A stretch of DNA of 64,000 nt, taken from contig NC_020171.2 in assembly GCF_000224145.3 (NCBI RefSeq), forward strand, positions 129,051-193,050, written 5' to 3'. Position 1 is the first letter of the stretch. Each line of letters begins with the position of its first letter. Of the stretch, positions 14,331 to 27,300 are shown piece by piece. Below the pieces are notes generated by a model, which saw nothing but the letters and a program-made list of their open reading frames with translations, had not been told where the DNA came from and searched no databases. A program made the translations under genes and the position numbers. This stretch comes from Ciona intestinalis (taxonomy: Eukaryota > Chordata > Ascidiacea > Phlebobranchia > Cionidae).

Positions 14331-15035
14331 TTAACGTACTGTAACTACAAATCTGCTATTTCTCTTTGAATAAGTATTACTTTTTACATTGTGTAAGTTT
14401 AATAATATATTTTTATCATTTAAAAACACAATGTATATGCGCTTCATAAATAGTTCACCTTTGTTGAATACGAATAACACGGAGTCTGTGCTATATGGCT
14501 AAACGACACCTATAATGACTTTCTGTGCATGGCGTTATCACCACGTGAATGAGTAAACCTATTTATCTGGCTGGTAACTTCTGAATTTATAGCGGGTGGC
14601 ACACCCTTATATGTTTCATACGCCTTTATATGTCCGTATGTTGCGTATTTAATTCACAAGTGAAAAAAATACAAATGTACAATACACGGCACTAATATAT
14701 GATATAAACTTATGGTTGCTTTAAACTACAGGCAAATGGAGAGCCCATTTTTTGTTGGTGTTAAAATATCGATGTGGTAGCTTTCTTTTTCGTGCCATGA
14801 AACAGCATATTTAATGACAAACTGTAAGTAACACTTTATTGGTTGATACACTAATACAGGTTTAAGCGTGCCTAAAATCGAACCCCAACAATAATAAAGC
14901 TCCATTAAGGTTTGACCTAAGTTCCATCGGATTTTAAGAAGAACGCTCTAACTAAACAGCACGGATAAAATGTGCTGCATGCTACAGTCTATACTCTATT
15001 TATAAAGCTGGATCTTTTATCTACGATACTGCATA

Positions 15036-15229
15036 TAGTAGGGTGGGGGAAGATGGGACACCTTTAACACGTAATTTCCAAATAGCCTGATCGTGTTTTA
15101 AAGAATTAACAACGGCCTGTGGAAGTCGTAAGGATACGGTTTCATAATTCTTAGAATGTTCTTTGTTTACCATACCAAATGGAAAGAGAAAACAAAATGA
15201 AAAGGTGTCCCATCTTCCCCTACCCTACT
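15036..15229 (+). mobile_element. Type A MITE copy
   Basis: Full-length, with both terminal inverted repeats of about 27 bp. Confidence 0.88.
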
Positions 15230-15456
15230 GTACATAGAGGCATTTAGCATTTCACGGTTCCTTTACGGTTTGGTAAAATAGTATATCGTTAGCAATTAAA
15301 TCTCATATTTCCTGAGAGTTTTTTAATAACTAACTATAATACAGTCGCGGGGCTACGTTTTATATAATTCAGGTAAATAATCTTTATTTACTACCAAATG
15401 GGAAGCGAAATGGGTATGAAAACGTGCTCATATTTACGCTATATACATTATGTACA

Positions 15457-15646
15457 CTAGGACAGGGGAAGATGAGACACTTTTATTCTTCTATTTTGCA
15501 TCCCATTTAGTAGTAAACAAATAACATTAAAAGAATTATAAAACGGTATCCTCACGACTACCATAGACCGTTGTTAAATGTTTAAAACACGATTAGGATA
15601 TTTGAATATTGTGTGCCTAAGGTGCCCGGTCTCCCCCACCCTACTA
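15457..15646 (-). mobile_element. Type A MITE copy
   Basis: Left end is degraded (CTAGGACAGGGGAAGATGAG); right end CCCCCACCCTACTATA is intact. Confidence 0.8.
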
Positions 15647-16179
15647 TACAATAAAATACAGAATACAACGTGCTCTTAATTCTTGTAATTTTTCTCTCAC
15701 TTTTATGTACACAGGTCCGAAGCACCAAGAAATACCTGTCAGTATGAAGTAATAAAATGACGATTTAGTTCGTTACAGCAGCACACGTGTTGATATGTGA
15801 AAAATTTGAGTTTTCAAGCTAGTACCGATGAAACGCACAGTGCGTATAGCGTTCAAAATGGCAAGCGTTCAAAAAAATGCCCAGTGTTGCCGCTTGGAAA
15901 ATCGAATTAAATTTGGTCAACACTTTTAAGTTATAAAAATAGACTCAAGTAATAGGTGGAGAGCAGCATACGAAAATGAGGGTAATAAATATTTTAACAT
16001 GTGATATAGCTTCGCGATTTTGAAAGATAAAAACTGCAAATACAAAAAAGGAAAAAACGAGCAAAAATTGAGAACTATATACTTCATTCGGAAATTAATG
16101 GGGAATTTCATTTTAGAACTGATTTTAAAATTGAGTACGTTTGGTGGAATGTGTTGCGTAATCACAGTCGAGCACAGTG

Positions 16180-16202
16180 TGACGTCATACGCAATGACGT
16201 CA
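16180..16202. promoter_or_regulatory. Pair of full CRE sites
   Basis: Two perfect 8-bp TGACGTCA palindromes at 16180-16187 and 16195-16202, 15 bp apart start to start. They are the consensus for CREB/ATF bZIP dimers. They lie about 3.3 kb upstream of the ATG at 12870 and about 2.2 kb downstream of the CELF stop codon, so either gene could be the target. Function is inferred from the motif only. Confidence 0.4.
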
Positions 16203-16577
16203 TTATTCAGAAATCTCGTTAGGTTAGAAAACCAATTGAAGACGAAAAACGGTGGTAAGTGGTGTAGAAAGCAGCGGTTCAAGCAGAAACTAGATAGTTG
16301 TATGTACAAAAGTAAAATCTCGGTTGCATTGAGCACTAAAAATAAAGTCGCAAAAATACTGAACTAGAAGCAACAAAATTCAGTAAAATTCAGCAGAATT
16401 TCGATGCTTCTCGGCGCTTGAAGTCAGTTCAAATAAAAATAGCATTGCACGATTCCCATCCGCTAGAGGCAGTCGAGAGCAGCCAGATAAAAGATGATTG
16501 TTGTATGTACATAGTGTACGAAGGTAAATCAACGTCTGTGGGAAAGCATAGGATTTTAAATATATAGTATGATGGTA

Positions 16578-16761
16578 TAGTAGGGTGGGAGAAGATGGGA
16601 CACCGATATTATGTGGTAAAATTATCCAAATATAATAATCGTGTTTTAAACAATTACCAACGGTTTATGGGAGTCGTGAGGATACGGTTTAACTTTTTTG
16701 TTTACTACCTATTGGAAGAAAAAAATAGAATAAAGTGTCCCATCTTCCTCCACCCCACTAT
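16578..16761 (+). mobile_element. Type A MITE copy
   Basis: First of two nearly abutting copies, head to tail with an element in opposite orientation at 16766. Confidence 0.85.
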
Positions 16762-16765
16762 AATA

Positions 16766-16950
16766 TAGTGGTTTGAGGTAAGATGGGACATGTCATCATT
16801 CCATTTTATCGTCTTATTTGGTAAACAAAGAATATTTACAGAATTAAATAACCGCATCCTCACAACTTTAAAAACCGTTAGTAATTTTTCAAAACATAAT
16901 GAAAACATAGAACTCAAATTTAATGGTATCCCATCTTATCCCATAGTACT
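16766..16950 (-). mobile_element. Type B MITE copy
   Basis: Ends TAGTGGTTTGAGGTAAGATG and CTTATCCCATAGTACTA; adjoins the copy on its left with only a few bases between. Confidence 0.8.
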
Positions 16951-17101
16951 ATTAATAATACATTATTATTTGTACATTAAAGTTATTCTTCTGGTAAAAT
17001 CGTTTTTATTGTACCAACATTTCATATACCATACGACAAGAAACCTTTTTTGGGTTATTTTAAATATTTTTAGTTTATCGTTATTAATATACTGTGTTAT
17101 A

Positions 17102-17295
17102 TAGTAGGGTGGGGGAATATGGGACATGTTTTTATTTTATTTTTAGTCCTATTTGGTAGTAAATAAATAACATTAATTTTTAGAATGAAAAAACAATATC
17201 CTCACGACTTCTATTGATCGTTGTTAATAAGTAAAACACGATCATGATACTTGGATATTATGTGCTAAAGACCTCCTATCTTACCCCACAGTATT
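17102..17295 (-). mobile_element. A/B chimeric MITE
   Basis: Left terminus is of type A (TAGTAGGGTGGGGGAATATG), right terminus of type B (CTTACCCCACAGTATTATA). The two ends are therefore not fully complementary, which suggests recombination or gene conversion between the subfamilies. Confidence 0.75.
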
Positions 17296-18183
17296 ATATA
17301 TCTACGCATGGCATACGAAACGTTGGTGAAATTAAAGTTACTTTTTACCAGAAAAAAATATACATTTAGTAATATTTAGAAATTAAATTTCTTGGAAACA
17401 ATAATGCAGACAGAACACTGTAAAATAAAATCACCGACACGGACGTTTAAATTTGTTCTGACCAATCACAACGAATAACAGAATACACGTCACAAGGAGA
17501 CGGCCAATCAGAAACATTTTTGTTACCAAGCAACACAGCGCAAGATTGACATCACAATTTTGAATTTAAAAATAAAACAACGACAAAATTATTTTCACAA
17601 CATAATAATTTATGCCGAAAGTGTAGTATAATAACCATATATAAATAAATGAGGACAATTTGACCAAGACCACGACGTTTAAGGAACAGAAATCGGGATT
17701 TACAAGACGGAGGCACACTGCGCCACCTGACGGTTAACATTTTTGACAACGGTGAACGACATTTATTTTAACCTTGGGCTTAAGAAATCCTTTATGCGAA
17801 AATTCCGGGGAAGCCCCGCACTTGATACTTTGTGTTTGGAAACCAAAGTATATTTTATCCCCAGTGGGACACCATTGGTGTGGAAAACACTCTTATGCGC
17901 ACTGTCGAGTGACAAGCAATATGTGAATATGTGATTGATTTTGGTAACAGCTATGATTAACTTTATATTTGTATTTGTTAGTTCTGAATTCTTTGGTCCA
18001 AGTTTGGGTTTAAAAAATGAAAAAAAAATTAGGAGCTTTAAACTGACTTATAACCGGTAAATTCGAATCTCACTAAAAAGCTGTCAGCCAATTTTCAGCG
18101 GCCCAGAGGTGTACTGCAGTTAATGTGGTACATACTATGTAGCTTGGTAATGCGCATTTCTTATCATTTCTCTGTAATTGTTT

Positions 18184-18189
18184 TTTATT
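18184..18189 (-). terminator. Candidate poly(A) signal of the CELF gene
   Basis: AATAAA on the minus strand about 180 nt downstream of the CELF stop codon. Other AT-rich hexamers lie nearby, so the exact cleavage site is uncertain. Confidence 0.4.
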
Positions 18190-18369
18190 TTAAGCTAAAC
18201 AAGTTACTATCGTGTATTACATATGTACCACAATACGCGTATTTTAGATTTACGGCTAACTTTACCTAGTATACACGCGCGCTAGCATATATATGCATTT
18301 TGCATACATAGATTATAACTATAACAAACACGTATACAGTTAACTTACTTGTAAACAAAAATGAATATA

Positions 18370-21300
18370 TTAATACGGTCGACTCTGCTCCTTTGGCCGT
18401 TTAAGCTGAACCTTCAGACGTTTCATCCCGATTTGAAACCCGTTCATGGTTTGAATGGCAGCTTGGGAACTAATAGCGTTATCGAAACTGACGAAACCTG
18501 TGAATATATTGTTATATACAACCTTATAAATAAATGAATGAATTTGGATGTTTTTTGCCGGCGGGGGAAACTGCAGTCGTTATAACACGGGTGTTCTGTT
18601 ACATACACCTCGTGCCAGCTTACGAGTCACCATGTATGTAACTTCGTAGGTATTTTTAAATTGTTATTTTTTAGGTATATGGCTGACATTTTTGACATCT
18701 AAAAATAGACCAAAATGGTACCAGCGTCGAGCCTCGAACTTAAAACCCATACAGCAACCACTGTGCTAAGGCTCCAGACTAGTCCGAAATCTCTTAAAAA
18801 TCCAGCAATACAGATACTAACCGAAACATTTGCTTTGGTTGGTTGCTCGGTCTATGAACACTTTTGCCGATATAACATTCCCAAACGGTTGGAAAACGTT
18901 AGCCAGGTCAGCGTCGGAGAATTCTTGTGGTAGGTGGTAGATAAATAAGTTGCAACCATCAGGCCCTGTGGTTAAAAACAGTGTTTAAACTACCGTGGTG
19001 CAGTGGGGATAAGTTCAAGGCTCGTTGCTGCTACCGTTGTGGGCGTATGTGTTTTTGGGCAAAACACTTAACGGCAATTGCTCCAACCCAGTGGTCACTA
19101 ATGGGTTGTTTAAATTGTCGGTCACACAGTAAATAAAAATAGAAAAATCTAAAATATTAGGCTCAAAATTATAACTCGTAAGTGGGCACAAGGTGTGTGA
19201 AACAGAACACCGGTGTTGTAAATTCTTTGCAAAATTTTTACCTTCTTTTTGTGGGGCGTTCGTGCTACTGGCGAGCAGGGCATTTGTTTGCAGTTGGTTT
19301 GCCGTAATACTTTGTGCTACAGGTGCTACAGTTGGTGCGTATTGTGGCGCACCATACGATTGGGCAGGTACATATACCACTGTGGATAAATACGTAATAC
19401 GGTATTAAATATAAAAGTAATATAAGTATACGTATAACATAAATTTAAAACAGCTTTTCTGGCGTCCCTTTCGGAAGGGTAAAACATGGGGAAAGATGGG
19501 ACACTTTTCATTCCATTTTCTCGGCCAATTCGGTATTAAACAAAGAACGTTCAAAGATAAAACAGTATCCTCACGACTACCATAAACCGTTGTTAAATGT
19601 TTAAAACACGATCAGGTTATTTGGATATTGTGTGCTAATGGTGTCCCGTCTTACCCCACAGCACTATAATAAAAAATAAACAACTAAAAATTCATTGGCG
19701 GCATTGAATTAACGGCTTTAAATTGGGGCTTTAAATTTGCGGCTTTTAGATATCAAAATAAACTATACAACTTACCTGTATACGGCTGCGGTTGAGCGTA
19801 TGCTTGCGACAACTCGATCGAAGGTGGTGACTGAGCTGCATTATTAACGTGGTTAGTTTATATAATGATGACGTCACAAATGACGCATGCAGTACACCAT
19901 ATAGGCCATAAGCAGCAAAAACGAATTTAATTTTAATTTTTTTTCAAATATTAACATTTTTTTTTACTTTTCAAGTTGTAACATAATTTTTTTTTACTTT
20001 TTAAAATTTTTAAATGATTTTTTTTTTTTAAATTTTAACATAAAAATGGCGCACATGCATTATGATATGCTTAATGACGTCATAGTGCGACTTATGACGA
20101 AACACTTACACATTGGAGTGCTGGCATGCTCGGGCACACGGGGTGCAACCCCTTGGGTACCTGGGTAGGCCTGAATGGGGTAAACCCCTTCTGGGGTCGA
20201 GGCAGTAGCACTGGATGGGGGCGGGAGCAAGTTAAGCGTAGTTAGGGGGGCTACGGGGCTTTGGGGGGTGCTAGGGACCCCGCTCATAGGTGTAGCGTGT
20301 TGGTGATGTATCACTGTAATAAAGAATAAGTTATTGCTTTTTTGTTCACGAAAATTTGCAATAATATAATATAGTAGGGTGGGGTAAGACGGGACACAAC
20401 TAGCTCGTAATATTTAAATATAGTGATTGTGTAAACAATAATCAACGGTTTATGGATGGGAGTCGTAAGGATACGGTTTTATAATTCTTAAATGTTCTTT
20501 GTTTACTATCAAATGAGCTTAGAAAATGGGAAAGGTATCCCATTTTCCCCAATTCTACTATGTAGTATGTTGGGGAAAGGTGGGACACATTTTTATTCTA
20601 TTTTCATCCAGTAAAATTAAGAAAAATTAAAGAATTATAAAACGGTATCCTCACGACAGCCATAGACCGTTGTTAATTGTTTAAAACACGATCAGGATAT
20701 ATTGATATTACGCGTTAAAGGTGTCCCGTCTTCTCCCACCCTACTATATACTGAATAAAACACTTCATGATAGAATATAGTAATGTTATTTGATTGAATG
20801 TAACTTATTTATCTTCGCATGACGGGACAATGACAGCCGTTATAACAAGGGTGTTCTGTTTCATACCCCTACGAGTTACCGCGTATCTTTGTGGGTGATT
20901 TTATTGAGAAAATACAACAAGTACAAAGTGTAGTAATAACTTCCACTAAAAAAATAATTACTCTACAAACAAAAAAGCAAAAAGGGAAAAATGCCATACA
21001 ACTTTAAAAAAATAAATGAAATTAGTGACTTACCAGTCGGCTGTTGTATAACAGTAGCAGCGGCAGGTGCAAGGCCATTAATAGCAGCAGGTTGGGGAGA
21101 AGCAAGCGAATTCCACCCTGGTGTGGCTGGCACCACGTTCTGCTGATAAATAAGCAATTTTTAGGTATTATAGTAAAGTACTGTAAAATAGGGTAATGTT
21201 AGCATCTGTGTTTCAAAATTGTGTTTTAAACAATTAAAAATATTTTTGTAAGGATACGGTTATATAACTGTATAAATATTGTTTGTTTACTATCAATTGG

Positions 21301-24300
21301 TATAAAAGTGAGTGGAACGTTTGAAAACGTGTGGAAACGCCTTGAACAGAGACCATAATACGGTTAATACTTTTATAATTCTAAAGGAAAAGCATTACAG
21401 ACAGTAAGTACTAATGTTTTGGAAAATGGGCCAACCAAAGTTATATGTCCCATGGCGTGCCTTGCCGTAGAACCTTATTCATACAGAACACAACAAAAGT
21501 ATTGAAGCTTCACTAAATACGCAGTATCTTGAACAGAAATAGTGTTTGAACAATATCACCTAAAAGGCAAATGTACTCTAGTAGGAATAATAGTATTTAC
21601 TTGTGCATATGGTAGACCATATGTGCCTATTTGCAGTGGAACTGGACTGATAAGACCATAGGTTTGAGCCATCTGTTGCATTCGACGAACTGCTCGTTCT
21701 TTATCCGTGTCGGCGAATTTCACAACAAGACTCGAAGACGCCCCCTACCGACAAAGAAAAATTGTAAAAAAATTGTTTTGAGTGCTAAAATTTTTTAAAC
21801 TATATGATTTGTGGCAGAAAAAAACAATAAATATTTTGGCGTAAAATGTATTTTAGCATATGTTTCGCCGCTAAAATTACATCATGTGAAATGTTATCAT
21901 AACAAATTAGTGCTCTTAAAACGGTAGTTAAGTAAAAAACCTAAATTATTTAAAGTTTAGAAAAAAGGGTGTTACAGACAAAAAACAGGTAAATCAGTTC
22001 TTGTAAAATGAAAATAAGTTTTAAAAAAACGTTTAAATAAAAATTTACAATTTAAACATAGGGAATAATAGTAATTTACAAAATAATCGAATTTTACCGG
22101 CATAGTCTGGCTCCCATGCAAAGCTTCCATGGCAGATTTAGCTTCTTGATGACACGATAGCTTTACAAACGCACAGCCTTTGCTTTGACCTTCTGGAGTT
22201 CTGAAAAAAATACATTATTTTAATTATTATGTTATAAGATGGGATAACGTTAACACCCAAATCCAATATTTCCTGATCGTGTTTTGAACAATTAACAACG
22301 CTATTTTTGAGACGCGGGGCTATACAGTTAAATAATTCTTTTTTACAACCAAATAGGACATCCCATCCCACCCCCATCCTACTATATGTCTAGTATATAA
22401 TTGTTCTTAAATTGTTATATAGTAGGGTGGGGGAAGACGGGACACCTTTAATACATAATATCCAAATAGCCTGATCGTGTTTTAAACAATTAACAACGGT
22501 CTGTGGAAGTCGTGAGAATACGGTTTTATAATTCATTGAATGTTCTTTGTTTACTACCAAATGGAAAAGAGCAAACTAAACGAAAAGGTGTCCCATCTCC
22601 CCCCACCCTACTATAATAATTAAACAATCTTAAATGATAGCATAGACTGCTTTAAACAAGTTAAGAGTTTTATTTATAAATGTTTAGCAGGCGTAACAGT
22701 AAGAAAATTGTTGATACCATATTGAAATGAGCACACTTAAGCTTCATAATTTATACTGAAAAGAACAATTACCCAGAAAGTTACATACATAGTAACTCGT
22801 TAGCAGCCACAAGGTGTATGAAATAGAACGCCTATGTTATAACAACTATATTGCCCCTACAGGCAAGGATAATAAATGACAATCAATAACTTAACATAGG
22901 ATTAAAAGTAGTATAATATAAATAATAACAACAAACCTTAATATAGTGCACTCTTCAATTGTACCGAAAGGCTCGAATAAAATGCGCACGTCGTCTTCGT
23001 TCTGTCTTTTACCGAGCATACCAACGAATAATTTTCGATCTTCTGCTAGAAAAAGGTATTTGATAGTCGTGTGTGCGTCATGTTACGTCGGACATCTGCT
23101 ACCCCCATGCGCAGTTGCCAAGCAACGCGAGTGTATCATTAATTATGAAAGAGCTATGACGTCACGGGTACATATGGTACGCGGCATGCATTATTTATAA
23201 TCCTTATTTCGGTGAGCTGCATGGTATAAGCTAGCACACGGGTTTAAAGCCTTAAATATATTTATTTTGAAATATGTTCCAACTTACCTCCTTTGCTCAC
23301 AGTATCTGCTGGTTTGACTTGAATAGGATGATTCATCTGTAAAAATTAACACGTTATATTACTATTATGACCCAAAACTTATTGCAATTTGGAATGGTAT
23401 ATAGTACTGTAGGGGAAGATAGAACACCTTAATATCCAAACATCCTGATCGTGTTTTAAACAATTAACAACGGTCTATACGGGAGTCGCGGAGATACGGT
23501 TTTATATTTCGGTGAATGTTCTTTGCTTACTACCAAATGGGTCGAGAAAATAGAATGAAAAGGTGTCCCCTCTTTCCCACCCTACTATATATTCCTATAA
23601 GCTCACCATTTTATTCCTGTTTAGTAATACTCAACTGAATGAAATCTAAAACTGTATTCTGCTGTACTGTCGCTAATTTCTTGCCGTTATCTGATATTTC
23701 TTTGTTCTAACTTCGCTCTTGCAAATGTAGCTTACTGCGGGTGTAAGTGTACTGAGTGTGTATGGACGCCGCGGAAGAAAAAAGTCGATGCACAACGACT
23801 GAAATATTGATGAGGCAAAATCGATGGAAAATTAATGGCGTGCACCGTCTTTGTTTTAAGCTGGCGTACAAAAAATTGCGTGCGTTTAAATATTTTTTTG
23901 TTACTTTTTCAGTCCTGTGGGTAAGATAAATAAAGCTGTCCCTGACTTTTATAACTGCTTATTAGCGCCGTCTCGCGGGAGAAAAATCGTGTTGAACTAA
24001 GCTAATTAGGAGAAATATCATTAAAAATATTATTAAAAGATCGATTTTAATATTCAAGTATTACACTGGAAGCGTTATATAGGGTGGGGGATACGGAACA
24101 CCTTTAGCACATAATATCAAAATATTCTGATCGTGTTTCAAACAATTAACAACGGTCCATATGGGGGTCCTGAGGATATGGTTTTATAACACTTCAAATG
24201 TTCTCTGTTTACTACTAAATGGGTCGAAATAATAGAATAAAAATGCGTCCCATCTTCCCTACCCTACTATAATATAACCTATAAATACATTAAATGTTAT

Positions 24301-27300
24301 ATTATTTGGAAAAGTAATTAAAATGTGGTATTTCTATACCGTTAAGGTCCGACAGTGAGGCACGCCATTAGACTGTACATTTATGTTGTCCCAAAATATG
24401 TATAACGGTAACTTACCCCCGGAAGTGTTTTTCTTTCATGTAGACTGTTTTGTGCGTTCATAGCAGAAGTCTTTTGGGTATATGTAAGAAAAGCACAGCC
24501 TGTAAAAAGAAAGGGTAACATAGCCATACGGTCAAATGAGGCCAGCATCGATTTTAACAATCCATAAAACCTATTTTAAACTAAACCGCAGTGGAGAAAG
24601 TATTTTGTTTGGTCATTAACATTAACAAAGGCGTATGGAAATTCAAATTCGTTGATTTGTAACCCTTATGGAACATCGGTAGGCAAAATAATTTGCCGGA
24701 AGATTTTTTAATTATAGTACTGTGGGGTAAGATGGGACACCTCATATTATCCAAATATTAAAATCGCGTTTTTAGCAATTAACAACGGTCTATGAGAGTC
24801 GTGAGAATATGGTTTTACAAATCTTTAAATGTTCTTTGTTTACTACCAAATGGGACGAGAAAATAGAACTACTATATAATGTCTAGAATCTACATTTGAC
24901 AAAACCTGTGTGTTTTTAATATATTTTCAATTATTTTACGAACTATTTATGATAATATGACTGGAGCTACATCTTCAATAACGGTCGTAGGCTTTTCTTA
25001 TATAAGTAAACATAATGTTATTTTAAATTTAACAGCGGTGAGTATACAATAAATATCCGGCTTAAAAAACAATAGTAATATATTTAGCCTACATTTCATC
25101 ATGTGTTTGGGAATGTATATTCACGAGATTTTTGTTTTGTTTTTTCATTAAATCAGCCACGTTCTAGTAGATTAAAACGTATTAGGACATCTGTATAGTG
25201 ATGTTAAGAGCGATCGTACTGTTAATTGGGGCAGAATGAATGCATTGTATAAGAACTAGGTTAAACATGATTGATAAACCTGCCGTACAGTCATGACTTT
25301 ACAGCACAGAATAGCGAAAACTGGCGGGCATATAAAACTGAATATCCAATAGCATTGGATAATAAATGACTCAAAACAAAGGTATTTGATATGAATAATT
25401 CATTGCGTACACTTTGAAAATTAGTGACGGATAAAGAATTGTAAAAAAAAGAAAGCGTGTTCTATTGTAAGTACCGTGCGTGGATGACGCGACGAACGCC
25501 CTATTTAAAGTGACGCTGTCCCAGCTTTACGCGTGGCAGATTCTATTGTAAACCGTACAAAAGCACCGAGTGACATATGCGAGTGCGAACGACGAGACGT
25601 ACACCATATGCTCTCATATAGAAAAGCAGGTGGCCTTCAAGAAAACAAGGTTCTGTACCCTCGTTTACCATAAGGCGTATGTATATACTAAAATATGGGA
25701 AATACTCATTTTGGACTACTTGCAATTTGCGATTCTTTTATTTTAAAGCACGATACGTTGTATTGCATGAGTGCACGGCGTAACATAGCGTTTTAAGCCC
25801 CTTTTCCGATGGCGTACCGTTTTATACGAAGCTTGTGTACTACATATTTGTATATAAAAACTTTAATTCCAAAAATATGGTAGTAAAAAGTATGCTTTAT
25901 TTCAAAAACTTGATATATTTTAGTTAACATTAAAGTAGGTTACTTCTGTCTTACTAAGAAATCATTTGAGTACCGCAAATGGTAAGCGTACCATATGTTG
26001 AGGTACATGATAGGAAGAAATAAAATGTTATGTATATTACTGTGGGGTAAGATGGGATATCGTTAGCACCTAATTCCTATATTTCCTGAACGTGTTTTGA
26101 ACAATTAACAACGTTCTTTTAGAGTCGCTGGGCTACGGTTACGTAAATTTGTTAATATTCTTTGTTTACTACCAATTAGGACGAGAAAAGAGAATAAAAG
26201 CATTACCGATGTTATTACAACATACGATGTATTGGTAGATTTATAACGAACGCCAGTATGTTATTTTTCAAAACAGGTCGACTATTCAATATATTTGAGA
26301 TTATAATGACTCATAACGCAGTGAAATTGCAATTTATGGCGTTAATTTGGACCCCAGTAAAGCAAATGCCGCGTGTGGGTCGATTCTACGTTAGAGCCAA
26401 CCAATCACAACAGCGTATTGATCCTCTGTTACGTCACAATCCAACCGTGGTCGATAAACCGATCGAGAATTGCCATTAATTCGCCAGCGGTCGGGACGAC
26501 TTTCGGATAACACGGGTATTAACAAGCAATGCTACTCGTACAGGATCATGTCTTGGAACCAGGGCATTACGCGAATGTACAAATACATTTGAGAAACCCA
26601 TTAGTTAAAGTGCATATTAATAATCGCTTCAGCATAACGCATCAACGTATAGTGTTCGTAATTATTGTATTACAATACAGCAGGTGCTTTGTAATTAAAG
26701 TCACTTAGAAACGTGGTTGGAAAGCCTATTGATGACCGCTGTTGTTTCCTGCTCACAACGCTAATAGAGACTCCTTGGTTACCAACATAATTACACCACA
26801 TACAGGACACGCACACGTTATACGTGGTAAAATAAGCGAAATATGATCGTCCAAACAGCGTTAAACGGCAATCCAGAAAATTACGCCATGTTTTCGTTTA
26901 TATTTCCTCAGGTTAACTATGATGTATATAGTATTTTTGTGTATTTTTAAGGTCTTACGTAAAGATGTTATTTAAATAACCTTACTTAGGGAAACACCAG
27001 AGCTATATTTGTATTTTAGTTTTCTGAGCTTTTACATAAATGCTTTCCTTTAATAACGTTACTTAGGAAGGACCAGCGCTAAATTTGAGCGTATTTTAGT
27101 TTTTTAGGTTTTAAATAAAAAATGAAGTATTGTTACTCGCTGTATATACTAACCTTTATGCATGCCTGTATATTTGTCTCGTAAAACCGAAAGTTCGAAT
27201 ATTTCACCGAACGGTGCAAACACTTGACGTAGTTCTTTTTCCTCCCAATTCTTTGGCACTTGACCAATAAACAGTTTAACAGCGTCGTCGTCTTTTTCCG

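Noticed and set aside
15926..16367. Overlapping long open frames on both strands (136 and 115 codons)
   Set aside because: Two long frames opposite each other in AT-rich DNA usually reflect low stop density; neither looks like a protein family. The CRE pair lies inside.
16790..17104. 104-codon plus-strand open frame
   Set aside because: Mostly translated MITE (16766-16950).
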